From NCBI GenBank assembly GCA_016291495.1, contig JAEEXI010000003.1:62001-126000 (forward strand): a stretch of DNA of 64,000 bases, in the 5' to 3' direction. The notes below the pieces were generated by a model, which did not search any database, was not told the DNA's origin, and saw only the letters and a program-made list of their open reading frames with translations. Each line of letters starts with the position of its first letter. The first letter of the stretch is position 1. Source of the stretch: Prevotella sp. (GTDB lineage: Bacteria > Bacteroidota > Bacteroidia > Bacteroidales > Bacteroidaceae). This document shows, piece after piece, positions 43,701 to 52,076 of the stretch. The position numbers and the translations under genes are program-made.

Positions 43701-45728
43701 CAATGATCCGAAACCACTGATATTTACCTTGATACCCTGTTCCTGTATTTTGGTGAAAATACTCCATCCATTAGCCTCAGCATAAGCATCTTTACTACCC
43801 ACGGGAACATATAGCACGCAGAAATTGGGGTCAACATTGGAGAATGCATTAGAATTAGCCCGAATAGGAGTGCCGCTCTGTACATAGATGCGTTCCATTA
43901 AGGAAGTAACGACATACTCTCCAATATAATTAACACAAGCGGGAATTCTAAGTTCTGTAATTTTTGAATTCTCAAAGGTACGCATATCTACCCCATAGTT
44001 GCCATATTCTGGTAGCAAGACGGAGGTTGCTTCACCAAATATCCACTGCGAGATATTCGCAGTCAGATGACATTGGCTTAAGTCAAACTCACGAATAGAT
44101 GAGCCTCTAAAAGTACCCGACCAGCCAATATTATATACCGATTCTGGAAGTACAAGTTTCTTTGGCAATGAGGTACATTCCTCAAAAGCATTAGATTCTA
44201 TGCTCTTAATCTTGTCGCCAAATGGGAAGTTGGCAAGCTTAGGGCTATACGAGAAAGCAGAAGAACCAATCTCTGCGACATTCTCACAACCATCAACAGT
44301 GGTTAGTTGTGGACAATTATTGAGTGCCGAACTACCAATAGTGGTGACAGTAGAAGACAAATGTATTGTTGTGAGTCTCTGATGCTGCTGCAATGCCTGT
44401 TCTGGGATTATTTTCACATCCGTCTCACTGATATCGAACGCCTCCAACGCCGTCAGGTTGTTCTTCACATAATTCCAGTCCTTGCTGGTCATCGTACCTG
44501 TTACCTTCAATGCAACAAGGGTGTTAGGATCAAGACCTGCTGCGATTAAATTGTTCTTCAGTTGCCCGCCATCGGCATTGTCAATTGTGATGGGGTTACT
44601 GGTAAATGCCACATCAAGGGTACCGGTGGTGATTCCTGCTGAAATGGTAAAGGTACCGTCAGCAGCCACATTAATAGCCGTACCGTCAAGCTTGACGGAG
44701 GAAATTTCATTTCCTTTGGTAGGCACAGCCTTCACTGTGGCGGCACTGCCTAAAGCATTAAAGAATATATCCCCATTAGAATAGGTTTGACCACCCATCT
44801 GTAAAGTACCGAAACCGGTGATATTCACCTGGAAGCCAGTTTCCTGCATCTTTCCGTAAAAACTGCTCCATCCGTCAGCTACGGCATAGTTGCGCTTTGA
44901 ACCTTTAGGGATATATATCGTTGTTAAGCTATTATTATATATAAAACTACTCTCAGCTGATGGAGGAGTCGCTGACTCAACATACAGTGTTTTCAGACTC
45001 CTTGGCAGACATCCGCCCCCCAGATATTGAACCGCCTTTGTGATGGTGATACTCTCCAGACCTTTGTAAATGTATTGCTGGGTGGTTTCATCCCACGTGT
45101 TATTATATACACTAAAACAGTCATAATTAATTTGTAGATTACCCTTACTTGGTAACAGAACTTCTTTCAGATTGCTTAGATTACTAAATGCACTTCCTCC
45201 CAAATTTTCGAGAGAAGTACAAGCGGTAAAGTCCAAATGTGCCAATAATATACAATTACTAAATGCATTGTATTCTATTCTGCGTAACTTAGCAGGAAAA
45301 ACAATTTTTCCCGCTGTTGCCGTCTGGTTGCCGAAGGTTACGACTTCAAGTTTCTGACAAGAGTTGAAGGCATTGCCTTGGATATAGATAATCCCCTCCG
45401 GTAGTCGCACTGTTGTCAGATTTTCTCTTCCATTGAAAGCCTGATTTGGAATCTCTGTTACATTCGTTCCCGAGATATCAAGAGTTTCCAGATTCGTCAA
45501 TTGGTTCTTGATGAGCAAGAAGTCGGTATTGTTCATCTCGCCCGTTACTGTCAAGTTCTTCACCGTGGTGAAATCTGTGATACCCTGTGCGTCCAGAGCA
45601 TCCCATAAACCGCCTGCTGTGTTGTTCAGGACAGTCACCGATTGTGCCATCGTACAGACGGCGAAGACCAATGTCCATAACATCAGTCCTACTGTGGTTA
45701 GTAATCGTCTTTTCATAATATTTTCCAT
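37746..45728 (-). CDS. Giant BspA-type leucine-rich-repeat protein with cohesin-like, dockerin and T9SS modules
   Basis: This 2660-aa protein has a signal peptide (LLTTVGLMLWTLVFAVCTMAQ). It is followed by many BspA/TpLRR repeats of about 23 residues, several InlB_B-like repeats (about 1100-1340; GKVRADGQTL), more LRR (about 1345-2060) and a BIG2-type Ig domain (about 2171-2250). Then come a cohesin-like module (about 2252-2393), a dockerin (about 2394-2455; DSDGSGSVTITD and DVNMDDQITVAD) and a second cohesin-like module (about 2460-2605). It ends in a T9SS sorting signal (DVFDLRGNKV … KGVYIVNGKKVIVK). A 1101-nt segment is tandemly duplicated. BspA repeats bind fibronectin, fibrinogen and other bacteria in oral species, so adhesion is likely. 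Confidence 0.88.
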   Translation of the reverse strand: MENIMKRRLLTTVGLMLWTLVFAVCTMAQSVTVLNNTAGGLWDALDAQGITDFTTVKNLTVTGEMNNTDFLLIKNQLTNLETLDISGTNVTEIPNQAFNGRENLTTVRLPEGIIYIQGNAFNSCQKLEVVTFGNQTATAGKIVFPAKLRRIEYNAFSNCILLAHLDFTACTSLENLGGSAFSNLSNLKEVLLPSKGNLQINYDCFSVYNNTWDETTQQYIYKGLESITITKAVQYLGGGCLPRSLKTLYVESATPPSAESSFIYNNSLTTIYIPKGSKRNYAVADGWSSFYGKMQETGFQVNITGFGTLQMGGQTYSNGDIFFNALGSAATVKAVPTKGNEISSVKLDGTAINVAADGTFTISAGITTGTLDVAFTSNPITIDNADGGQLKNNLIAAGLDPNTLVALKVTGTMTSKDWNYVKNNLTALEAFDISETDVKIIPEQALQQHQRLTTIHLSSTVTTIGSSALNNCPQLTTVDGCENVAEIGSSAFSYSPKLANFPFGDKIKSIESNAFEECTSLPKKLVLPESVYNIGWSGTFRGSSIREFDLSQCHLTANISQWIFGEATSVLLPEYGNYGVDMRTFENSKITELRIPACVNYIGEYVVTSLMERIYVQSGTPIRANSNAFSNVDPNFCVLYVPVGSKDAYAEANGWSIFTKIQEQGIKVNISGFGSLLQGNISYANGAVIFASEGSATTLKAVPETDNELISVKLDGVALNVAADGTFTIPAGTEVGTLDVAFTTNMLTVNNPNGGELKDMISALGMNPRTIRTLKVTGKMSNKDWNYVKSTLTALEAFDISETDVKIIPEQAFQEHQRLTTIHLPLTVVSIGYQAFSYCPQLTTVEGCENVQEIGNEAFWYCSKLSNFPFGNKIKSLRNAFASCTSLPEELVLTATLTNLESYVFQSSSVRRIDLSQCTFTGNISYSPFGPATSVLLPENGNYSLGWEAFKDTPLTELRLPAAVTSIYGERILPTTLERLYVSRSTPINLDGSSSFNNLDFENCTLYVPVGSVDAYSEAVGWSNFTNVKEYGMQVTVGEQGKVRADGQTLMGTTTFFPKESTTTFEILPNAGWHADAVTLDGVDVPFADNKFILSGAQLTGKLAVVFAVNQFDLQLQITGNGKVKRGSIEYTAASQTLKVDSLATLSLTLEPAAGQVVSGITFNGQESVVQNGGTSYVTPAIIANSTLAITFGAGGAGGDAVTYTVKTGEGGSVEYKNATLLPETTIQVSKGQDAVFAMKPDQYFVVDVVKLNGQDVTDLLDADGKLTVSDVQADATLEVTFRINSELTLVMEEGASLSNMLTETQKQNVTKLTIKGRINDQDFFTMRDEMPLLSVIDLWETQVEYIPYKAFCTSDNYENPLGKTTLTSVRLPQTTRTIGGNAFAGCSNLKEVNFTELMNLENLDYYSFQATNLQVIDLSNTKLTEIREAFRNVKNLEDIKFPATLTYLGSVFSGSSLTEIDLSNCSNLKTLESTFSECKKLVKVTLPEGIVNINYAFSGCENLTTINFPKSLQSIGASAFSNTKLQKVDLSGLTELKNIGNSAFSSCQELTEVLLPTSLTQLGSNAFSYCQKLTSVDLSKTKLTNIQEWTFYSCNSLDNAKLPKTLETIDTYAFSGCYKLTGVLELGPKFTSIGKYALNSTQLSVVKSEATVPPVLSNEALPTTCIAAFVPEGCADAYKSAPIWEDMTILDKEVHAEVTVTSEGNLAVDITEQAKIAPATITHLKVHGPLGVQDFAIIRSNMTMLLDLDMSDAQVSVIPENALLDKKVLMSIKLPESLLRIEQGAFRGCSSLAGTLTLSTGLNFIGYGAFQGCNSLEKVELNDNLAVIQGFAFEGCSSLAQELTLPKDFQSLGESAFANCTSLYGTVKFNNGFYMFMGTEGYGSSAGSCFSNCSKIETVDMSLTDLDEIPYATFRGCTSLNTVLLPPLLDRIDDSAFADCSSLNGIEFPDLLRVINQGAFQNCTSLTSVDLSECTDLGSIEPYAFYGCSSLETVDLPKSVNWIRDYAFAGCRRLSNITVEATTPADLGEYVFRKVHTDRCVLAIPTGTFNDYLSAAQWGAFVNMRKNIDVTVGEGANLYFVNEDGEAAASRRAAGTAIMGAKVKDGSSLYVQENETATFRINPDENIKIAKVLYNGKDVTSELVDGVYKTPGVTDASSFEVQVNVVGDIHVKELRMLDSEVALKMGETRKLKYAVYPTNATNKTINWTSGNESVAKVDSEGNITPVSAGRTEITAKTVDGEFEQKCEIVVISNNYWIVMDDNVENYIENSVSFPIALHNESEARAIQFDVYMPEGIGIDPWYGNFQLSERANGYQVSAARKSDGSVRVIVYSQQSGNSFQNSDGEILKLPFDTGDKTGKFDVTIKNIHISGPNNVDFEAPEKVLHFNLKDYPLGDSDGSGSVTITDAVQTVDYILENYPGRFMKRAADVNMDDQITVADVTGTVDLVLERPVGSRAARVGAPDAQGRLYMNDLTMAVGEQQTIGLQIENATNFIAFQCDIYLPACMQVARDEDDKLMIGLANDVTSSHSVSANILDNGALRLIVMSPRNDSFSILENNIVNLTVTTDNTMTDGSVIDIRDIRLVRNCENSEYLAPDASAVVHFNAVTGIDAINGIDGNQEGPAFDVFDLRGNKVRSDVTNLSGLSKGVYIVNGKKVIVK
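43300..44401 (-). repeat. 1101-nt tandem internal duplication in the giant LRR gene
   Basis: The stretch TCTGGGATTATTTTCACATC recurs at 43300 and 44401, a period of 1101 nt or 367 codons. The flanking protein blocks match nearly word for word (EAFDISETDVKIIPEQA, VAADGTFTI, GTLDVAFT). The duplication is in frame. Confidence 0.85.
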
Positions 45729-45743
45729 TTATAGTTATAGTTC

Positions 45744-47828
45744 TTATTGGTGTAAAATCGCATATATGAGCTCCACCGCATCCGTGATGGTAATTCTCTG
45801 ATCCTGATTCATGTCTGCCTGAGACATGATGAAGCCGGTAGAGTCTAATTCTAACAGATAATTAATGATACAGGTCACGTCCGTAACTGTAATCTGTCCG
45901 TCGTTATTGGCATCGCCCAAAAGTCCTGACTGGTCTCCAATCGTCAGACTGGCTGTGGGAGTCGAAGTACAGTTGCGCCCATCGGTAGTACTTAGAACAA
46001 TCTGGTCTGCCAGAATGGTTGTTTTGTCATAACTTACCTGTCCTTCCACCTTATTATATATAAAGGTGACCACAGGACCGTTACCTGGAACAATGGGCGT
46101 GTTATTCTCCGAATAGAGATATACCCGATAACTATTGTCGCCCTGCTTCGTCATCGATGCCTTATAATCTGTAGCACGGGTTGACATCGTAACAGTCTCC
46201 TGGACAGGAGCCATACCTGCTATCCAATGGAGGTCGAACTGCATACCGGCAATAGGCAGGGAGTTCTGCATCGACACCGTGACCGCATAACGGTCAGGCT
46301 GTCCGTCCTCAGCCGTTCCACTCAACGCAAGCTGGTTGGGGAAATAGGTCTCACCCTTGATATCGACAACCTGCATACGGTTCTGAGGATCGTCGCTATA
46401 GACCTGCATGACGCATGCAAAAGCCCCGTCTTCTGAAGGATGGTAGCATACCTCCAACTCAACCGTCTGACCTACTGCTATTGTCGGCAGGTTTGCGGCA
46501 TTCGTCACACTGAATGCCTCATCGGAGAAATCAATACGCTCAATGGTTAGTGGCGATTCTCCGCTGTTCCTAATAGCGAAAGGTCGTTTGATAGTCTCCG
46601 CCATCGTTACTCTTCCGAAGTCCAGTTCAGAGGCACATACAAGCTTGGGAGCAGCAATGCGGATAACGGCCCCGTTAACCTCCGACGTCATGTCGCGTCC
46701 GCCGATACTGCTCAGGAGCACATCCTCTGGAGTCAGCGGATAGTCACCGCCCGTACCGTTGAGTAAGAGCTTGAATGTAAACAGTTCACCCTCGTTGCCA
46801 GACAAGGCCACATTCGATTCAGAAAGAATGAAGAACGAAAGTTTGTCACCCTGCACAGTACCGGATATCTGATGGGAACCGTTCGACGTCCTTCCAGAAA
46901 GGACTGCACTTCCCTCCACATAGCTCAGAGCATCCGGTAAAGTGAAACAACACTGGACAGCCACAATAGGCTCCATATTCTGCATACTGACATGAATGGT
47001 CACTTCCTCACCTGTCTGTCCGGAGGCATTTGCCACAGACAAGGTATTTACGGAGAAAGGAGCTGCGGTTACATGGATGGTCTTGTTGCCGTTTACCGCA
47101 TCGGATACCAGCGTAATGTCAGTAGCATCATTCCCTTCGTTCTGAGGGCAGTACTCAATGGTCAGCGCTTTCTGCTGCCCAGCGCCAATCGTCATAGACG
47201 TAGGAATCGCCTTGAACAGTGGCGACCCACTCGTCACGTCAGAAATGGTCAGCACCTCATTTCCGATGTTACTGACTGACACCTCTTTTTTATAGGTGCT
47301 GCGGATGGGCACATTGCCAAAATCAAGCTCCGTCGTACCCAATGACATCTTCGGACTCAAGATGGTCACATTCCCCGCCTGCGTACTCACGGGAAGAGAC
47401 GTGCCTGAAGCATCGCTCAGAATAACCTCTGGCTTCAGCTCATAGGTAGCCGGTTCCATACCCAATTTCAGACGGAAAGTAATCAATGAGCCAGTCCCCT
47501 CCCGGAAGGTATTGAGGGACAAATCGTAAACATAGAGGTTCAACAGGTTATTGTCGTCAGACACAGACAATCTATGACTGGCGGAAACTCTTTGTGTATT
47601 CAGTACGGCAGAGCCGTCCACATAGCTCAGGTAGGATGAGTGTGGGATATTGATCTGCAAGGCTGTTGCAGACAGTGCGTTGCTTAGCATCACACTCACT
47701 TCTACCTCATCACCCGGATGACCGGAAGAAGAGGTGAGCGAGACGGTGCTCTGTGCGCTGGCAGGCACAGCCATCATCAAGGACAGTGCCGTACACAGCA
47801 GATACACATATCGTTGCAGACGTACCAT
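45744..47828 (-). CDS. Scaffoldin-like protein: three cohesin-like modules, two ASH-like modules, dockerin
   Basis: This 694-aa secreted protein has signal peptide LLCTALSLMMAVPASAQ. Three related beta-sandwich modules, 27-157, 262-392 and 498-632, share the cohesin-type start (SGHPGDEVEVSVMLSN; SGQTGEEVTIHVSMQN) and the motif Y-V-E/D-G-S-A-V-L. They alternate with two ASH/HYDIN-like modules (160-257, 395-492; LDFGNVPIRSTYKKEVSVSN, LDFGRVTMAETIKRPFAIRN). A dockerin closes it (636-694; DANNDGQITVTD, DMNQDQRITITD). No catalytic domain and no T9SS signal are present. The layout is that of a scaffold. It is the second gene of the operon. Confidence 0.82.
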   Translation of the reverse strand: MVRLQRYVYLLCTALSLMMAVPASAQSTVSLTSSSGHPGDEVEVSVMLSNALSATALQINIPHSSYLSYVDGSAVLNTQRVSASHRLSVSDDNNLLNLYVYDLSLNTFREGTGSLITFRLKLGMEPATYELKPEVILSDASGTSLPVSTQAGNVTILSPKMSLGTTELDFGNVPIRSTYKKEVSVSNIGNEVLTISDVTSGSPLFKAIPTSMTIGAGQQKALTIEYCPQNEGNDATDITLVSDAVNGNKTIHVTAAPFSVNTLSVANASGQTGEEVTIHVSMQNMEPIVAVQCCFTLPDALSYVEGSAVLSGRTSNGSHQISGTVQGDKLSFFILSESNVALSGNEGELFTFKLLLNGTGGDYPLTPEDVLLSSIGGRDMTSEVNGAVIRIAAPKLVCASELDFGRVTMAETIKRPFAIRNSGESPLTIERIDFSDEAFSVTNAANLPTIAVGQTVELEVCYHPSEDGAFACVMQVYSDDPQNRMQVVDIKGETYFPNQLALSGTAEDGQPDRYAVTVSMQNSLPIAGMQFDLHWIAGMAPVQETVTMSTRATDYKASMTKQGDNSYRVYLYSENNTPIVPGNGPVVTFIYNKVEGQVSYDKTTILADQIVLSTTDGRNCTSTPTASLTIGDQSGLLGDANNDGQITVTDVTCIINYLLELDSTGFIMSQADMNQDQRITITDAVELIYAILHQ

Positions 47829-47837
47829 AGGCCGGTA

Positions 47838-50800
47838 TTAATAAAGCACTTTCTTGCCGTTGATGATATAGACACCCTTCGAAGGTTTCGTGATGCGACG
47901 ACCCATCAGGTCATAGATCTCTTTGCTTCCTTCTGTTTTCTTGTCTTTTACTTCCTCGATGCCTGTCACCGTATTGTACAGCACATGCACGTCGTTACCC
48001 CATTTGTCGCTCAGCACAATATTGACAAGCGAGGCATTGCCTACATAGACAAGAGCCTGTCGCCCAGTAGGAATCGTGTTTCCTGCTACGGAGAAGCCCA
48101 TCAGATTGTCAGTCAAGCCCTCATTTTCCTTGAAGGTCACAAACTCCATGTTCTCAAGGGCTTTCTGCGGGGCATACATCACCTCATCCTGAGCGTTCAG
48201 ACTGAGCTGTACACCACCCAACTCCACAGGACTGTCAACGTAAAGAATACCATTCTCTATCGTCACCTCAGCAGTTGGGATACTTTGCGGCATAACATTG
48301 GAAGAAGAATAACCAAGGATGATATTAATCATACCTACTACATCCAGAATGTTGATGACTCCGTCACCATTGACATCGGCAGCCTCGAAGATAAACGGCT
48401 TGGGATCATGGTTGGTGAGGTAGTCGATGAGTGATACTACGTCATTGACGGTTACGCCCAAGTCGCCGTTGGCATCACCTGTGGTGGTGGACAACGGGGT
48501 AGCTGCCACGTTGATGGACGGATCAGAGGAGTCGAGCGTCGAACGCAAGGTGCGGTAGAAGTAACAATAGGTGATTCCAGGAGTCACGTCGTAGTCTGTG
48601 AACGACATCTCTTTCTTATCTTCTACCTCCTCGATGATTTCCTTATTCACAAGGGTCGTGTCAGAAGACAGACCTTCCTCATTCATGGTGAAACGATACA
48701 TGTTATATCCCATCACATCCTCCACTTCGTCTGGATCGACAGCATCCCAAGTCAATTTGACGAGTCCTACGCCTGGTTCTGCCATGAAGCCCGTACTCTT
48801 GCTGCCGGCAGCACCGACAGGCACGTTGAAACGACTGTTTTCGGTAGGAATCACGAAGTGTTGCAAGTCCTGTGCATCAGCCACATAGAAACGGTTGACT
48901 CCATCGAAGGCACTCTTCGCCGTAATGGTGATATAGGCAGTATAGATGGTACCCTCCTCATTCCATGAAGGCTCCTCATTGATGAAGTTCTGCGTATAGG
49001 GAGGACGCACACCCATTGCCAGATAGGGCTGTATCGTCTTATCCATCGGACGGTTGAAATAGACTTCCACCTTATGGGTACCTACACCGAGTGGTGGTAT
49101 TTCGTCATATTCGTCCTGCGCGTCCTTGCCATTTACCAGGATTTTCCACACGATGCCGTGAGCCTCGCTGCTGGGTTGCTTGAGCAAGTTTGAAATATCG
49201 ACAGAGGCAAACGTGGTGTAGAGATTATCGTCATTCACCTCATGATAGTAGTCTATCACGGTCTTGCGGGCTATATCCTCTCTTGTAGTACCCAGATATG
49301 AAGGATTGTCAGAGTATACTACTTTTGGCTTCAGGTCCGGATCTGTACAGTGAATGTTAGCGTAAGTGTGTAGGTAGTTGTTATAGTTACCGTATACGTT
49401 ACTGTTGTTGACATCCGTCCACTGGGTATTGCTGGCAGGAACATATTTGTTAAGTGCTGTGGCAATATTACCAATGATATTGGTATTCTTATGAGTATTG
49501 CCAAATTCATATCCATAGTCTCCAGTGCAGTCCACGATGTTGCAACGCGTGGTGGTAACACCTGTCATACCTGTTGGAGGAAGTCCGCGTCCCATTACAC
49601 AGTCCTTGAAGAGACAATCTGTGAAGCGTCCGCCTGTAATAAGGTTAGAAGAGGCTGCTGAGAGCATGAGGAACTGACAGAACTCAAACTGGCAGTAGTT
49701 GTTTAATGCCAATGTAGGAATCTGTCCCTGGCTCAAGTCACCTTTAGTGATGATGATGGGCTTGTCGGCTGTTCCTATGGCCTTGATACGTCCGCGCTCG
49801 TCTACCTTAATGATAGCACCATCGTGAAGTTTCAGTGTAACACCCGGCTCAATGGTCAGTGTAATACCGTTTGGAATGGCAATAGACTTGTTGACGATAT
49901 AGTGCTTGCCAGCTTCCAACGTCTTATTCTTATCAAATATTCCTCCCAGCTCCTCACCATTTTCTGCGGTGATGACGATGTCCTGATGGACGGTCTCGCC
50001 AGTACCGTTCTCACATGTCGTACTGAGCGTGAGTCTGATGTGGCGTCCATCCACGCAGTTCTCGTTGATTTTGAAGCGAATAGGATTGACGCTCACCTCC
50101 TTGCCGTAGCTGTGCAAGGTACGTCCGAAGTCCACGTTGTTCTCCAAAACCTCGATAATCTCCGGATCTTCATTATCGCTGGTAGCAAGTGAGCACTTGA
50201 TACCGACGGCCTCGCCCCAGGTATTACGCAGGATAGGATAGAGGTTTATGATCTCTCCGGCATCGAAGCGTCCATCACCGTCGCCATTCTCTGTGTCATC
50301 CATGACATAGCTCACAAACCACAGGGTGGGCTTGCGGTCTGCATCGGTGATGTTATAGGCAGCAATGGCATCCATTACCTTCGAGCTGGGATTGGCCGAT
50401 GCGATGAGGTCGCCGAAGAGCATTTCTTTGCTGCTATATTCCTTCGTCTGCAACAGACGGGAGACGACACCGGCAGCCAACGGCGTTGCCATCGACGTTC
50501 CGTTCATTGACTTATAGCGTCCGCCAGGATAGGTACTGATGATGTTCGTACCTGGCACTAACAACTCGTAGTTGTATAACTGTTCTTCATTGAAGATCTT
50601 GAGGTCAGTATAGAGGGGACCGTCGTCATCAAGATTACTGAAGCAGGCGCGCCACAGGTTGTTCTTATAAGGTTCCTCACCATAGCCACATTGGCTGTAA
50701 CATGTTCCGGCATAGTCCTTACTGGCCTCAACACCCAGTACGAAGGTGAAAGCACCTGGGTACATAGGCTTTGAACAGCAGCTGTGTCCTGGATAAATAC

Positions 50801-51896
50801 AGAGTCCGTCGTTACCGGCTGCAGCCACGATGACACTGTTATGATAGCACTTTCCCAGTGCCATTTCCTCTGCCTTGGAATAGGCGTAGCTACCCAGACT
50901 CATCGAGATGACATCTACGTCATGGGTAAGACAGTACTCCAGTCCGCGGATAATAGTACCTACATCACCTATACCATCACTCTGAAGTACGGTAACAGCC
51001 ATGATCAATGCATCAGGATTGGCACCGACAATACCGACACCGTTGTTTGCAACGGCAGCGGCAATACCAGCACAGTGGGTACCGTGTCCGTTCCAGTCGC
51101 CCAAACGTCCGCTCTGGTTTACACAATCCCAACCGTGAAGGTCGTCCACATAGCCATTCAGATCATCATCCTCACCTGCAACACCATTTGCCTCCCTCTC
51201 GTTGATCCAGATATTATCCTTCAAGTCGGGATGGTCAATATCCACACCGGTATCAAGGATGGCAACGACAGGACGGCGACCTAAGACATTATTGGCGTTG
51301 GCGTCAATAGCCCAGAAATCAGGCAGATTGACAGTTTTCGCTCCCCACTGCTGGGAGTATAAGGGGTCGTTATAGCTGACGGGGGCCCTAGATGTGCTGG
51401 CAGGCAGGGGAGCCGGCTGGGGCAGTGCACTCAGGGCACCCAGACCATAAACCAGATAGTTGGGTTCTGCAAACTCCACCTCTTCCAACTGCGCAAAAGC
51501 ATCGACCGCCTCTTGAATAGGCTTATCCTTATCCAACTGGACAAGATACAGCTTTGTCAGGTCGCGGTCTTCAATCAGCTGTCCTGACATGGAACGCTTA
51601 CTGGCACGATTCTTGGAAACACCGCCCTTAGGCATCAGCTGCTCCATTTTCTCTACGCCATATTTCTCCATCAACGCCTGGACTTTCTGCTGGTTGGCAG
51701 TCACCTTACCAGAGGCTCTGTGCGAGACCTTAATGGAACTACTATCCTTGAACTTGACCAGCACCTGGCCAGAACGAACTGCACGATAAGAGAACGTGTC
51801 AAGCTTCACGACATCATAGTCTTCTTTCGTTTGTGCTGTAGCTCTTGTACATAAACTCAACAGAGCCAATACCAACAGTGTAGAAATCTTTCCCAT
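47838..51896 (-). CDS. Secreted subtilisin-family protease with beta-helix, dockerin and T9SS signal
   Basis: This 1352-aa protein has signal peptide LLVLALLSLCTRATAQ and a fervidolysin-like propeptide (about 40-150). The S8 domain has Asp215 (VAILDTGVD), His271 (NGHGTHCAG), oxyanion Asn362 (AAAGNDG) and Ser468 (NGTSMATPLAAG). It is followed by a right-handed beta-helix-like part (about 660-830), a fibronectin-III-like part (about 1025-1130), a dockerin (about 1139-1200; DANGDLGVTVND, DVNGDGVINILD) and a cohesin-like remainder. The end is a T9SS signal (EIYDLMGRRI … KGVYIINGKKVLY). It is the first gene of the operon, behind a full promoter at 51961-51991. Confidence 0.9.
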   Translation of the reverse strand: MGKISTLLVLALLSLCTRATAQTKEDYDVVKLDTFSYRAVRSGQVLVKFKDSSSIKVSHRASGKVTANQQKVQALMEKYGVEKMEQLMPKGGVSKNRASKRSMSGQLIEDRDLTKLYLVQLDKDKPIQEAVDAFAQLEEVEFAEPNYLVYGLGALSALPQPAPLPASTSRAPVSYNDPLYSQQWGAKTVNLPDFWAIDANANNVLGRRPVVAILDTGVDIDHPDLKDNIWINEREANGVAGEDDDLNGYVDDLHGWDCVNQSGRLGDWNGHGTHCAGIAAAVANNGVGIVGANPDALIMAVTVLQSDGIGDVGTIIRGLEYCLTHDVDVISMSLGSYAYSKAEEMALGKCYHNSVIVAAAGNDGLCIYPGHSCCSKPMYPGAFTFVLGVEASKDYAGTCYSQCGYGEEPYKNNLWRACFSNLDDDGPLYTDLKIFNEEQLYNYELLVPGTNIISTYPGGRYKSMNGTSMATPLAAGVVSRLLQTKEYSSKEMLFGDLIASANPSSKVMDAIAAYNITDADRKPTLWFVSYVMDDTENGDGDGRFDAGEIINLYPILRNTWGEAVGIKCSLATSDNEDPEIIEVLENNVDFGRTLHSYGKEVSVNPIRFKINENCVDGRHIRLTLSTTCENGTGETVHQDIVITAENGEELGGIFDKNKTLEAGKHYIVNKSIAIPNGITLTIEPGVTLKLHDGAIIKVDERGRIKAIGTADKPIIITKGDLSQGQIPTLALNNYCQFEFCQFLMLSAASSNLITGGRFTDCLFKDCVMGRGLPPTGMTGVTTTRCNIVDCTGDYGYEFGNTHKNTNIIGNIATALNKYVPASNTQWTDVNNSNVYGNYNNYLHTYANIHCTDPDLKPKVVYSDNPSYLGTTREDIARKTVIDYYHEVNDDNLYTTFASVDISNLLKQPSSEAHGIVWKILVNGKDAQDEYDEIPPLGVGTHKVEVYFNRPMDKTIQPYLAMGVRPPYTQNFINEEPSWNEEGTIYTAYITITAKSAFDGVNRFYVADAQDLQHFVIPTENSRFNVPVGAAGSKSTGFMAEPGVGLVKLTWDAVDPDEVEDVMGYNMYRFTMNEEGLSSDTTLVNKEIIEEVEDKKEMSFTDYDVTPGITYCYFYRTLRSTLDSSDPSINVAATPLSTTTGDANGDLGVTVNDVVSLIDYLTNHDPKPFIFEAADVNGDGVINILDVVGMINIILGYSSSNVMPQSIPTAEVTIENGILYVDSPVELGGVQLSLNAQDEVMYAPQKALENMEFVTFKENEGLTDNLMGFSVAGNTIPTGRQALVYVGNASLVNIVLSDKWGNDVHVLYNTVTGIEEVKDKKTEGSKEIYDLMGRRITKPSKGVYIINGKKVLY

Positions 51897-51960
51897 AATA
51901 AAATCGTCTTAGGTTATTGGTAATAGATTGTAGTAAATACAAAATATATATATTTTGCGC

Positions 51961-51991
51961 CAAATATACGAAGAAAAAATGAAACTACCAA
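51961..51991 (-). promoter_or_regulatory. Promoter of the protease/scaffold operon
   Basis: The minus-strand -33 TTG (51989-51991) and -7 TATATTTG (51961-51968) are 20 nt apart, about 65 nt upstream of the protease ATG. Confidence 0.8.
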
Positions 51992-52020
51992 AAAAATCAG
52001 GAAAAACTTCGAATATACGC

Positions 52021-52050
52021 AAAAAGGCTCCCCTTTCGGAATGCCTTTTT
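52021..52050. terminator. Terminator after the ATPase gene
   Basis: The stem AAAAAGGC/GCCTTTTT around CTTTCGG has T runs on both strands, so it could work both ways. It is almost identical to 53351-53380 and similar to 36904-36931. Confidence 0.85.
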
Positions 52051-52076
52051 ATGTTTGTTTGATTGTATCGAGTTTT

